Positions 1 to 7,147 of a stretch of 53,920 nucleotides of DNA are shown here, in pieces (positions within the stretch are counted from its first letter, which is position 1; every line of letters begins with the position of its first letter). The translations under genes and the position numbers were made by a program. The DNA comes from JAAZHD01 sp012510895 (GTDB lineage Bacteria; Bacillota; Clostridia; Caldicoprobacterales; DTU083), in the NCBI GenBank assembly GCA_050951465.1, contig JBMNJC010000018.1, positions 1-53,920 of the forward strand, read 5' to 3'. The notes beneath the pieces were generated by a model. That model had not been told where the DNA came from. It saw nothing but the letters and a program-made list of their open reading frames with translations, and made no database searches.

Positions 1-458
1 AGACCCGGCGCATTGTAGGTGAAGCTTATTTAACTGTTGATGATTATCTGGCCGCCCGTTCCTTTCCTGATGAAATCTGCCGTACTGCATACGGATTGGA
101 TGTCCACGGTACCAAGGCCGGTGCAATTCAGGCTGCAAAGATGACTATAGATGAGCTTAAAAAATTGAATCAGGAGATTGTATGTAATCTTAAGCCTGGA
201 ACAAGCATGGGTGTGCCTTATCGCTGTCTCACGCCGAAGGGTCTTAGAAATGTGCTTGCAGCCGGCCGCTGCATATCAACCGACCGGCGGGTTAACGGAA
301 CGGTACGCATCATGGCATGCTGCCTTAACACCGGTGAAGCTGCCGGAATTGCAGCTGCTATGGCAGCCAATGACACCGGGGATGTGCATGCAGTGGATGT
401 GAAAAAGCTGAGAAGCACGCTAAAGGCCCACGGTGCATACCTGCCTGACCCTGCATAA
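1..458 (+). CDS. FAD-dependent oxidoreductase, C-terminal part (cut by window start)
   Basis: The reading frame is open from base 3, so only the C-terminal part of about 150 residues is present. The segment YRCLTPKGLRNVLAAGRCIS, followed by a Gly/Ala-rich stretch (NTGEAAGIAAAMAA), is the typical end of the FAD_oxidored family (PF12831): the first part contacts the flavin and the second forms the last helix of the FAD domain. Members are soluble flavoproteins of mostly unknown substrate, often in sugar or secondary-metabolite loci. The next gene, a GH20-like glycosidase, lies 97 bp downstream on the same strand and may be co-transcribed. The substrate cannot be told from this fragment. The family assignment is fairly sure. 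Confidence 0.8.
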   Translation, partial: TRRIVGEAYLTVDDYLAARSFPDEICRTAYGLDVHGTKAGAIQAAKMTIDELKKLNQEIVCNLKPGTSMGVPYRCLTPKGLRNVLAAGRCISTDRRVNGTVRIMACCLNTGEAAGIAAAMAANDTGDVHAVDVKKLRSTLKAHGAYLPDPA

Positions 459-555
459 ACATACCGGAGAGGAGGAGATGATTGTTACATAGGTAAGAAG
501 CAATCGCAGCAAGTATTTTAAACAAACAACATCAATAAGAAAAGGGGAGGTAAAT

Positions 556-1512
556 ATGAGAAAAGAAAAAATGATTTGGGGTTATTTAATTCATTTAGGA
601 ATGAACATGTGGCGGGAAGCTGACGCGCCAAAAAGCAGGAGTTTAAGATGCTACACCAATGCAAGTGATGTGCTCCGCTTTGACAAAGTATTGTGGGATG
701 AGCTTCTTGGAAAGATGGCAGATGCAGGCGTCAACACTCTTGTTATTGATTTAGGCGAAGGAGTTCAATACGAATCTCATCCGGAAATAGCCGTTAAAGG
801 CTCCTGGAGCGTGGATTTATTACGTCAGGAACTTGCCAGGATCCGTGAACTGGGCATAAACCCCATACCTAAGCTTAATTTTTCCACAACGCATGATGCT
901 TGGTTAGGCGATTATGCCAAAGCTGTTTCATCCAAAAAGTACTATGAAGTATGCAAAGATCTCATTCTGGAAGTAATTGACATCTTTGACAAGCCCGACC
1001 TATTCCACATCGGTATGGATGAAGAAACCATAGGGCATCACAGGTATAATAATTATGTTGTTTTACGCCAGGGCGATTACTGGTGGAAGGATTTCTACTT
1101 CTATGTAGATATTCTTGAAAAGGAGGGTGTACGTCCCTGGATATGGTCCGATTACATCTGGAATCATGAAGAAGAGTTCCTGAAAAAAATGCCGAAATCG
1201 GTGCTTCAGAGCAACTGGTATTATGGTGATTTCCCGCCTCGCAGCGAACATGAAGCCCTATATGTCAAAGCATATGAAACACTTGCAGAGCATGGATTCG
1301 ATCAGGTGCCGACAGGAAGCAATTGGGGTGCCAACTGCGATTACAATTTCGAAGCTACAGTAGAATATTTCATGGAAAATATTAATATGGAAAAAGTAAA
1401 AGGCTTCCTCCAGGCTCCATGGAAACCAACAGTTCTGCCGGCAAGATATCGCCACTATGAAGCTATAGAACATGTAAGCGATGCAATTAAAATATTTGAA
1501 TCTGATAAATAG
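556..1512 (+). CDS. GH20-like glycoside hydrolase (beta-hexosaminidase-like TIM barrel)
   Basis: A 318-residue protein with no signal peptide and no membrane segment, so probably cytoplasmic. The motif FHIGMDEE places an Asp-Glu pair at residues 155-156, as in the catalytic HIGGDE motif of GH20 hexosaminidases. Aromatic-rich stretches (YYWWKDFYFY-like and WIWSDYIW) are typical of a sugar-binding barrel. The protein is much shorter than classical GH20 enzymes and lacks their N-terminal domain; relatives are often labelled only 'Tat pathway signal protein' or GH20-like. The ribosome binding site is AAAAGGGGAGG, about 6 bases before ATG. It follows an FAD oxidoreductase, so a small carbohydrate-processing locus is plausible. 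Part of its 3' end is duplicated near position 4,860. Activity on hexosaminides is inferred, not shown. Confidence 0.6.
   Translation: MRKEKMIWGYLIHLGMNMWREADAPKSRSLRCYTNASDVLRFDKVLWDELLGKMADAGVNTLVIDLGEGVQYESHPEIAVKGSWSVDLLRQELARIRELGINPIPKLNFSTTHDAWLGDYAKAVSSKKYYEVCKDLILEVIDIFDKPDLFHIGMDEETIGHHRYNNYVVLRQGDYWWKDFYFYVDILEKEGVRPWIWSDYIWNHEEEFLKKMPKSVLQSNWYYGDFPPRSEHEALYVKAYETLAEHGFDQVPTGSNWGANCDYNFEATVEYFMENINMEKVKGFLQAPWKPTVLPARYRHYEAIEHVSDAIKIFESDK
1374..1431 (+). repeat. direct repeat copy A (58 bp identical to 4860-4917)
   Basis: This 58-bp stretch inside the GH20-like gene is identical to 4860-4917. A second stretch of about 40 identical bases (from about 1447, TATCGCCACTATGAAGC...) and the following terminator are also shared. 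The two copies lie in the same orientation on either side of the pntAA-pntAB-pntB operon. The near identity at the DNA level, including third codon positions, suggests a recent duplication or gene conversion. Confidence 0.9.
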
Positions 1513-1527
1513 TTAATATGAATTTCA

Positions 1528-1559
1528 AAAGAAGCAGTGTGTAAAAACACTGCTTCTTT
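1528..1559. terminator. bidirectional hairpin terminator between GH20-like gene and pntB
   Basis: A perfect 12-bp stem, AAAGAAGCAGTG / CACTGCTTCTTT, encloses an 8-base loop. It sits between two convergent genes and has short T-runs on both sides, so it could stop transcription from either direction. A close relative of this hairpin follows the decayed second gene copy at 5017-5050. Confidence 0.75.
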
Positions 1560-1597
1560 GAATGATCCTTCCTGTATTTTGTCCATTGCCTGCGCCG

Positions 1598-3013
1598 CTA
1601 GACACCAAAAACCTCAGAAATGGTATCTTTTGCATCACCAAGTTTTAGAATGACTTTATCAAGTTCATAAAGAGTATTTGGCACACCTGCGTATCCAGGG
1701 TTTGTATCTTTGTTGAATATGATTATATTCTTTGCAAGATGGGCATTCAGTATAGGCATACCATAGATTGGCGTACCTTCGGCTGTGTTAGCAGCCGGAT
1801 TTATTACATCATTGGCTCCTACAACAATAACCAGATCTGTACAGCTGAATTCATCATTAATATCATCAAGTTCAAAAAGTGAATCATAGGGAATATCTGC
1901 TTCTGCAAGTAAAACATTCATATGTCCGGGCATTCTTCCTGCTACCGGATGTATGGCAAATTTTACTTCCTTTCCTTCGTCCGTGAGTTTTTCATAAAGG
2001 CCTTTGACTATGTACTGAGCTTGTGCCAGGGCCATGCCATATCCTGGTATGATTACAATACTTTTTGCTTCCTCAATAATTCTTTTTATTTTTTCTTCTT
2101 CACTTTCTTGTTTAGCTGCCTTTCCTCTAATTATATCATTTTCATTAGCTAAGGATGCATCTGCACCGGCTTTATCACCATCGCTTTTACCGTATGCAAC
2201 TGCTGTTTTTCCTGTCAAAATACTTGTAAGGCTGCGATTCATGGCTTTGCACATAACCTGCGTTAGAATAAGGCCTGCAGCGCCTACAATTCCACCAACG
2301 GCCACCAGCACCGGATCATAAATAGCTAAACCCGTTACAGCACCTGCCACACCGGATAATGAGTTCAAAAGGGATATGGTTATGGGCATATCAGCTCCGC
2401 CCACACGGATTGTGAGAATAATTCCCCATATACTTGAATTTGCTAAAAGCAAAAGTGTTAAAAAAAGCAAGCTTCCTGATGATTTTATTATTAGAAGTAT
2501 TGCAATTATACAAGTTAATGCAGAGGATATCCCAATGATGAGATTATGTTTTTTTAACTGAATAGGCTTTTGTGAGATTTTTTGATCCAGTTTTAGCGCT
2601 GCAACTATACTTCCGCTGAAGGTAACCCAGCCCACTATTAATCCCAGAACTGCCGTAATTTTAATAAACAGATTTTCAATGTTATGGTTTTCCGCTAATA
2701 TAATAATAGCTACCAGGCCTGAAGCCCCGCCGCCCAAACCGTTAAACAGAGCAACCATCTGAGGGATTTTCAGCATTGTAACTTTGATTGAGATGTAATA
2801 CCCTATCAGACCCCCTGCAATCATTCCTGCCCACAATACATAGTCACTAAGTATTCCATATTTAAGCAGCGTTAATAGAACTGTTATGCTTAAAGAAATT
2901 GCGCCGAGGAGGTTGCCGCTTATTGCGGTTTTTGGCGAATTCATTAATCTAATACCCCAAATTATACCGATAACACATATTAAAGCCAATGTATAATATA
3001 GAGAATTGCTCAT
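1598..3013 (-). CDS. pntB: NAD(P) transhydrogenase subunit beta
   Basis: The 471-residue membrane subunit of the proton-translocating nicotinamide nucleotide transhydrogenase, which couples hydride transfer from NADH to NADP+ to proton flow. The N-terminal 270 or so residues are a series of hydrophobic helices (domain II). The last 180 or so residues are the NADP(H)-binding domain III, recognised by PGYGMALAQAQ, HPVAGRMPGHMN, VIVVGANDVINPAA and NKDTNPGYAGVPN. Length is normal for PntB (about 460-480). It is the last gene of the operon pntAA-pntAB-pntB, one base after pntAB, with a GAGGAAG ribosome binding site. Transcription probably ends at the hairpin at 1528-1559. Assignment is near certain. 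Confidence 0.96.
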   Translation of the reverse strand: MSNSLYYTLALICVIGIIWGIRLMNSPKTAISGNLLGAISLSITVLLTLLKYGILSDYVLWAGMIAGGLIGYYISIKVTMLKIPQMVALFNGLGGGASGLVAIIILAENHNIENLFIKITAVLGLIVGWVTFSGSIVAALKLDQKISQKPIQLKKHNLIIGISSALTCIIAILLIIKSSGSLLFLTLLLLANSSIWGIILTIRVGGADMPITISLLNSLSGVAGAVTGLAIYDPVLVAVGGIVGAAGLILTQVMCKAMNRSLTSILTGKTAVAYGKSDGDKAGADASLANENDIIRGKAAKQESEEEKIKRIIEEAKSIVIIPGYGMALAQAQYIVKGLYEKLTDEGKEVKFAIHPVAGRMPGHMNVLLAEADIPYDSLFELDDINDEFSCTDLVIVVGANDVINPAANTAEGTPIYGMPILNAHLAKNIIIFNKDTNPGYAGVPNTLYELDKVILKLGDAKDTISEVFGV

Positions 3014-3014
3014 A

Positions 3015-3302
3015 TTATTCTTCCTCCGGCTGGTTTTTGAACATTTTCAGCATCCTGTGGGTAACACAAAAGCCGCCTGCCACATTTACCATCGCGAAAA
3101 TTATGGCAACGACTCCCAAAATTTTACTGCCTGTTCTTACTGCTGCGGCTGTAGACACGAGCGCTCCAAGAATTGTAATTCCTGACAGAGCATTCATTCC
3201 TGACATTAACGGTGTGTGAAGTAAACTTGGAACATCTTTGATTACTTTATAGCCTGCTATTGTAGTTACAACAAATACAATAATTAAATAATATGCTTTC
3301 AT
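3015..3302 (-). CDS. pntAB: NAD(P) transhydrogenase subunit alpha part 2 (membrane segment)
   Basis: A 95-residue membrane protein corresponding to the C-terminal membrane part of PntA, encoded here as its own gene as in the three-subunit enzymes of Rhodospirillum and many Firmicutes. About three hydrophobic helices are visible. The segment VPSLLHTPLMSGMNALSGI is the family hallmark. The ATG at 3302 is preferred over upstream GTG and TTG codons because GAGGAG lies at the right distance before it. It lies between pntAA and pntB in the same operon and forms domain II together with the PntB helices. Confidence 0.93.
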   Translation of the reverse strand: MKAYYLIIVFVVTTIAGYKVIKDVPSLLHTPLMSGMNALSGITILGALVSTAAAVRTGSKILGVVAIIFAMVNVAGGFCVTHRMLKMFKNQPEEE

Positions 3303-3331
3303 ACACAACACTCCTCTTATACAGTTAATAA

Positions 3332-4505
3332 CTAAATACCCATAGCTTCTTTGGCGCCCTTGTGAACAATTTCAGAATTATAGGTAACCAGTGACGATGC
3401 TGCTATTTCGTCATCTAAATTGATTAATACTTTGCCGTTTTTGATTAGGTAACACATATAATTATATATATTATTGGCAAACATCCATGTAGAGCTGACG
3501 GGAAGCATACCGGGAATGTTTTTGGTTCCGTCAATTGTAATTCCGTGCTTTTCTACAACATTTCCGCCTTCAGTAATTTCACAATTACCGCCTTGGTCTA
3601 TAGCTACATCCATAATAACTGAACCTTTTTTCATGATTTTTACCATATCTTCAGTTATCAATATTGGGGCAATCCTGCCGGGAACCAAGGCAGTAAGAAT
3701 TATAATATCGGAATTGAGGAACTATATCAGATAAAACCTCACGTTCCTTGTTTAACCATTTTTCTGAAAGATGTTTTGCATATCCTCCTTCTCCTATAGC
3801 GGCTTCCGGAGGTATACCGGTCTCTATGACTTTCGCGCCGACACTCCTTGCTTGTTCACATGCGTCCGGGCGGATATCAACAGCCTGAACTACTGCTCCA
3901 AGCCTTTTTGCAGTAGCAATAGCCTGTAGACCTGCCACACCCGTACCAACAACCAAAATATTTGCTGGTTTAATCATTCCTATAGCTGTTCCAATCATAG
4001 GCATGAATTTGCCTAATCTGTTTGCTGCAATTATCACGCTTTTATATCCTGCAACAGTGCTCATTGAAGTGAGGGCGTCCATTGATTGTGCCCTTGAGAT
4101 TCTAGGTATGCCATCAAGAGTAAAAGCGATTATGCCGCGTTGAGCAAGCTTCTTAACCATATCGTGATTCTCCGGAGATGCAGGATGAAGAAATGTAATG
4201 AGATACTGGTCTTTATGCATCATATCAACTTCATGTTTCCCTTTTGATTGATTAAACTGAGGTTCTTTAACCTTTAGAATAATATCTGCTTTTGAATACA
4301 AGTCACAAGGATCTTTAATAATTTGCGCACCTTGTTTTTCATATTCCTCATCTGTAAAATATGCTCCCAGACCTGCTCCCTCTTCTACAAGTACTTTGGC
4401 TCCTTCTTTTAACATTTTGGCTGCTGTATCGGGAGTAGCAGCTACACGTTTTTCACCTTTCATTATTTCCTTAGGGATACCAATTGTTAAACCTTTTAGT
4501 TTCAT
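3332..4505 (-). CDS. pntAA: NAD(P) transhydrogenase subunit alpha part 1, frameshifted in this sequence
   Basis: The soluble NAD(H)-binding domain I of the transhydrogenase, related to alanine dehydrogenase. The N-terminal part starts MKLKGLTIGIPKE and contains the Rossmann motif VVGTGVAGLQAIATAKRLG. At about 3712-3715 the frame breaks after SDIVPQ, and the remaining protein (ALVPGRIAPILITEDMV, then VIMDVAIDQGGNCE) continues in another frame to the stop at 3332. Deleting one A of the plus-strand GGAATTG run restores SDIIILTALVPGR and a 390-residue protein, the usual PntAA length. ATG at 4505 is chosen because GGGAGG is 8 bases upstream; ATG at 4511 is too close to it. An extra base from sequencing is more likely than a true pseudogene, because the other subunits are intact. 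Confidence 0.88.
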
Positions 4506-4784
4506 TATCATTTCCTCCCTTAATCATATACAGTTATGAAAGATAACAAATAAGTAACAGCCAGATTTTCACTCTTGTATTGGTTATAAACTTTTCCTGG
4601 AATATACAACAACTGCTGAATTAATAAAGTAAACCTTAAAATGCATTAACACTGAAGAAACGATAAAATGTAAATACTGCTTAAGCTGATTCAAAATATT
4701 AGTGATTTTACGAATGTGCAATTCTGATTTAATTTTACTTGAAAACAATGATAATGTAAATAATTACTGCAATTTAGAAGTTAT

Positions 4785-4998
4785 TTATGTAAAAGCTTAT
4801 GAAATACTTTGGTCTACCAGCGGTGACTACAATTTTATTGCCACGGTAGAACACTTCAAGGAAAATATTAATATGGAAAAAGTAAAAGGCTTCCTCCAGG
4901 CTCCATGGAAACCAACAAATAAGGCAGCCAGGTATCGCCACTATGAAGCTATAGAACATGTAAGCGATGCAATCAAAATATATGAATCTGATAAATAG
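4785..4998 (+). pseudogene. decayed 3' fragment of a second GH20-like gene
   Basis: The translated region carries VKAYEIL, then a gap of about 12 residues relative to the gene at 556-1512, then DYNFIATVEHFKENIN and a C-terminal block almost identical to that gene (GFLQAPWKPTNKAARYRHYE..., ending YESDK). Upstream of about 4785 nothing resembles the first 230 codons, so only the last quarter survives, with an internal deletion. An open frame runs from 4702 but has no convincing ribosome binding site and its first 28 codons match nothing in the parent. I see this as a remnant, not a working gene. The 4512-4784 stretch upstream is AT-rich; it should hold the pntAA promoter, but I cannot place one. 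Confidence 0.8.
4860..4917 (+). repeat. direct repeat copy B (58 bp identical to 1374-1431)
   Basis: Identical over 58 bases to the 3' part of the intact GH20-like gene. It lies in the remnant copy on the far side of the pnt operon. Homologous recombination between the copies would delete the whole transhydrogenase operon as a roughly 3.5-kb circle. Confidence 0.9.
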
Positions 4999-5016
4999 AC
5001 AAATCGCAGATTGATT

Positions 5017-5050
5017 AAAGAAGCAGTGTACAGCCGCTGCTTCTTTTTTT
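5017..5050 (+). terminator. rho-independent terminator after GH20-like remnant
   Basis: AAAGAAGCAG pairs with CTGCTTCTTT around a loop of about 10 bases, and the arm runs into a T-rich tail (TTCTTTTTTTATTT). The stem matches the terminator at 1528-1559, so the terminator was duplicated together with the gene end. It insulates the glm operon downstream. Confidence 0.8.
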
Positions 5051-5059
5051 ATTTAACAG

Positions 5060-5122
5060 TATACTGACAGTGCAGTTATGAAAGAGCCAACTTGCAATTG
5101 TCAGTTTTGAATCGTCAGTATA
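5060..5122. promoter_or_regulatory. nested inverted repeats over the glm promoter (candidate operator)
   Basis: TATACTGAC at 5060-5068 is the exact inverted partner of GTCAGTATA at 5114-5122. Inside lies a second, imperfect pair, ACTGACAGTGCA against TGCAATTGTCAGT. These arms overlap the -35 region at 5107-5112. This is the arrangement expected for an operator bound by a dimeric or tetrameric regulator controlling the glutamate mutase operon, but no regulator gene is next to it. Confidence 0.45.
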
Positions 5123-5135
5123 TATATAGTATAAT
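5107..5135 (+). promoter_or_regulatory. sigma-A type promoter of the glm operon
   Basis: TTGAAT at 5107-5112 and a perfect TATAAT at 5130-5135 are separated by exactly 17 bases. Transcription would start near 5142, giving a leader of about 165 bases before glmS. No other good promoter is visible before glmS. Confidence 0.65.
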
Positions 5136-5178
5136 CAATTTGGAATATATACTAAAATTTTCATATGCAGAATAACAA

Positions 5179-5233
5179 AACCCATCATAAATCAGCTCCA
5201 TATTATTTTGCACAAACATTCGATTTATGGGTT
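5179..5233 (+). promoter_or_regulatory. hairpin in the glmS leader
   Basis: AACCCAT-CAT-AAATC at 5179-5193 pairs with GATTTATGGGTT at 5222-5233, giving 12 base pairs with a 3-base bulge. The hairpin lies in the predicted untranslated leader. It has no T-run behind it, so it is not a standard terminator. I do not see the conserved cobalamin-riboswitch box (GCCACTG), although the operon encodes a B12 enzyme. Function unknown. Confidence 0.4.
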
Positions 5234-5308
5234 ATAAAAGATAACTTACGTGACATGGCCTTGGACTGAAAAATTTACATTACTAGAAAAACAGAAAGCG
5301 GTGGTAAA

Positions 5309-5723
5309 GTGCTCAATAAAACTCTTGTATTGGGGGTAATCGGCGCCGATGTTCATGCTATCGGGAATAAAATCCTGGACTATGCCCTTACTGAAGCAGG
5401 GTTCAAGGTCATAAACCTGGGCGTGATGGTATCCCAGGAAGAATTTATAAACGCTGCCATTGAAACCGATGCAGATGCCATTTTGGTTTCATCCCTGTAC
5501 GGCCATGGCGAGCTGGACTGCCGGGGTCTTCGGGAGAAATGTGATGAGGCCGGGCTGAAAGACATCCTTCTCTATGTGGGCGGCAATCTGGTTGTAGGGA
5601 AAAACGCCCTTTGAAGAAGTAGAGAAAAAATTCAAAGAGATGGGCTTTAACCGGGTTTATCCCCCGGGAACCCTCCCTGATACGGCCATTGCAGATATAA
5701 AGAAGGATTTGGGTGTCGAATAA
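5309..5723 (+). CDS. glmS: methylaspartate (glutamate) mutase subunit S, frameshifted in this sequence
   Basis: The small cobalamin-binding subunit of glutamate mutase, which with GlmE interconverts L-glutamate and threo-3-methylaspartate. The B12 signature DxHxxG is present as DVHAIG near residue 15, followed by the usual ILVSSLYGHGE region. The frame breaks at an A run (5590-5594) after VVGK; with one A less it reads GKTPFEEVEKKFKEMGFNRV and on to DLGVE, stopping at 5721-5723. That gives 137 residues, the known length of clostridial GlmS. The stop is followed at once by the glmL ATG. Start is GTG at 5309 behind GGTGG. The break is probably a homopolymer sequencing error. This glmS is unrelated to glucosamine-6-phosphate synthase. 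Confidence 0.9.
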
Positions 5724-7109
5724 ATGAAGGCAGTCCTGCTTATTGATTTCGGAAGTACATATACAAAGCTTACCGCTGCAGACATAGATAATGAAGTTAT
5801 TTTGGGTACGGCAAAGGCTTTTACCACCATATCCACTGACATAAACGAAGGACTGGAAAATGCCCTTAAAGATTTAGAAAAGCAAATCGGAAGAATAAAC
5901 TACACAGCCAGATATGCCTGCAGCAGCGCCGCAGGAGGCCTCAGAATGGCGGCTGTCGGCCTGGTTCCCGACTTAACGGCTGAAGCTGCCAAAAGGGCAG
6001 CCTTAAGCGCTGGGGCTAAAGTGTTAAAAGTATATTCCTATGAACTCAGCTTAAATGAAGCCCGTGAGATAGAGGAAGCAGAACCGGACATTCTGCTCTT
6101 AACCGGAGGCACCGACGGAGGCAATAAGGAAGTTATCCTCCACAACGCCCGCATTATTTCCGACATTTCAGGAGACTTTTCCATTGTGGTTGCCGGCAAT
6201 AAATCTGCGGCAGATGAAGTGTTCAGCATATTAAGCAAGTCCGGAAAAGAAGTCAGAGTATGCGAAAACGTAATGCCCGAATTTAACACCCTTAATATTG
6301 AGCCTGCCCGGGAGGCCATCCGGGAAATATTTCTTAAACGAATTATTCATGCGAAGGGCCTTACAAAAGTAAAAAGTCTCATTGAAGGCATATTAATGCC
6401 CACTCCGTCAGCCGTCCTGAATGCTGCTCATCGCTTATCAGCAGGTTTTGGAGATGAAAAAGGAATCGGAGAGCTGATGGTTGTGGATGCGGGAGGAGCC
6501 ACAACCGACGTTCATTCAATTGCTGACGGTTTGCCGACTCAATCAGGAGTCATATATAAGGGCCTGCCTGAACCTTTTGTAAAACGCACCGTTGAAGGCG
6601 ATCTGGGCGTAAGATACAGTGCATCAGCCCTGGTGGAGGCAGCCGGCATAAAACAGGTGGAAAAGCTGACTAATTTACCAGCAGCCGATATAGAATGCTG
6701 TTTGAAATTCATAAAAGAATCACCTGAAATTCTTCCCTGTGACAACGAGAAGCTGAGCAAGCTGGACTTCGGCCTCGCTTCTTTAGCAGTCAGGCTGGCA
6801 GTGGAACGCCATGTCGGCACTATCGAAACCTTTTATACTCCCCTGGGAGCTTCATATATACAAACCGGCAAAGACCTGACAGGTCTTAAGATCGTTATAG
6901 GAACCGGCGGTCCTGTAATTAACAGCAGCAACCCTTTGAAGGTGCTGAGCCAGGCGCTCTACGATGAAACAAATCCAGCCCTGTTAAAACCAAAACAAGC
7001 TGAGTTTCTGCTGGATACTAAATATATTCTGGCCGCAATGGGCTTACTTTGTGAGCATCATCCCGAAGTTGGAATACGAATTATGAAAAAGGAGCTAATG
7101 AAGCTTTAA
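5724..7109 (+). CDS. glmL: methylaspartate mutase accessory protein GlmL (MutL family)
   Basis: A 461-residue protein of the actin/HSP70-like ATPase fold. It carries the phosphate-1 motif LLIDFGSTYTKLT at the N-terminus and a second nucleotide loop DAGGATTD at residues 255-262. MutL/GlmL proteins are always encoded between or next to the two mutase subunits and are thought to reactivate or chaperone the coenzyme-B12 enzyme. The gene begins directly after the glmS stop, so translational coupling is likely, and glmE follows after 38 bases. Nothing unusual is seen in the protein. Confidence 0.93.
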   Translation: MKAVLLIDFGSTYTKLTAADIDNEVILGTAKAFTTISTDINEGLENALKDLEKQIGRINYTARYACSSAAGGLRMAAVGLVPDLTAEAAKRAALSAGAKVLKVYSYELSLNEAREIEEAEPDILLLTGGTDGGNKEVILHNARIISDISGDFSIVVAGNKSAADEVFSILSKSGKEVRVCENVMPEFNTLNIEPAREAIREIFLKRIIHAKGLTKVKSLIEGILMPTPSAVLNAAHRLSAGFGDEKGIGELMVVDAGGATTDVHSIADGLPTQSGVIYKGLPEPFVKRTVEGDLGVRYSASALVEAAGIKQVEKLTNLPAADIECCLKFIKESPEILPCDNEKLSKLDFGLASLAVRLAVERHVGTIETFYTPLGASYIQTGKDLTGLKIVIGTGGPVINSSNPLKVLSQALYDETNPALLKPKQAEFLLDTKYILAAMGLLCEHHPEVGIRIMKKELMKL

Positions 7110-7147
7110 CATATTTAGAGAACGGATAAGCAAAGAAGGAGCCGGAT

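Noticed and set aside
4702..4784. start of a small 98-residue gene
   Set aside because: The frame is open, but the first 28 codons match nothing in the parent gene and there is no ribosome binding site; the region downstream is better explained as the decayed gene copy.
1374..4917. composite transposon or insertion sequence around the pnt operon
   Set aside because: The flanking repeats are copies of a gene end and its terminator; no transposase, terminal inverted repeats or target-site duplication are seen.
5140..5308. cobalamin riboswitch before glmS
   Set aside because: The leader length and the B12-dependent product made this plausible, but the conserved GCCACTG-type box and multi-helix core are not visible; only one bulged hairpin is.
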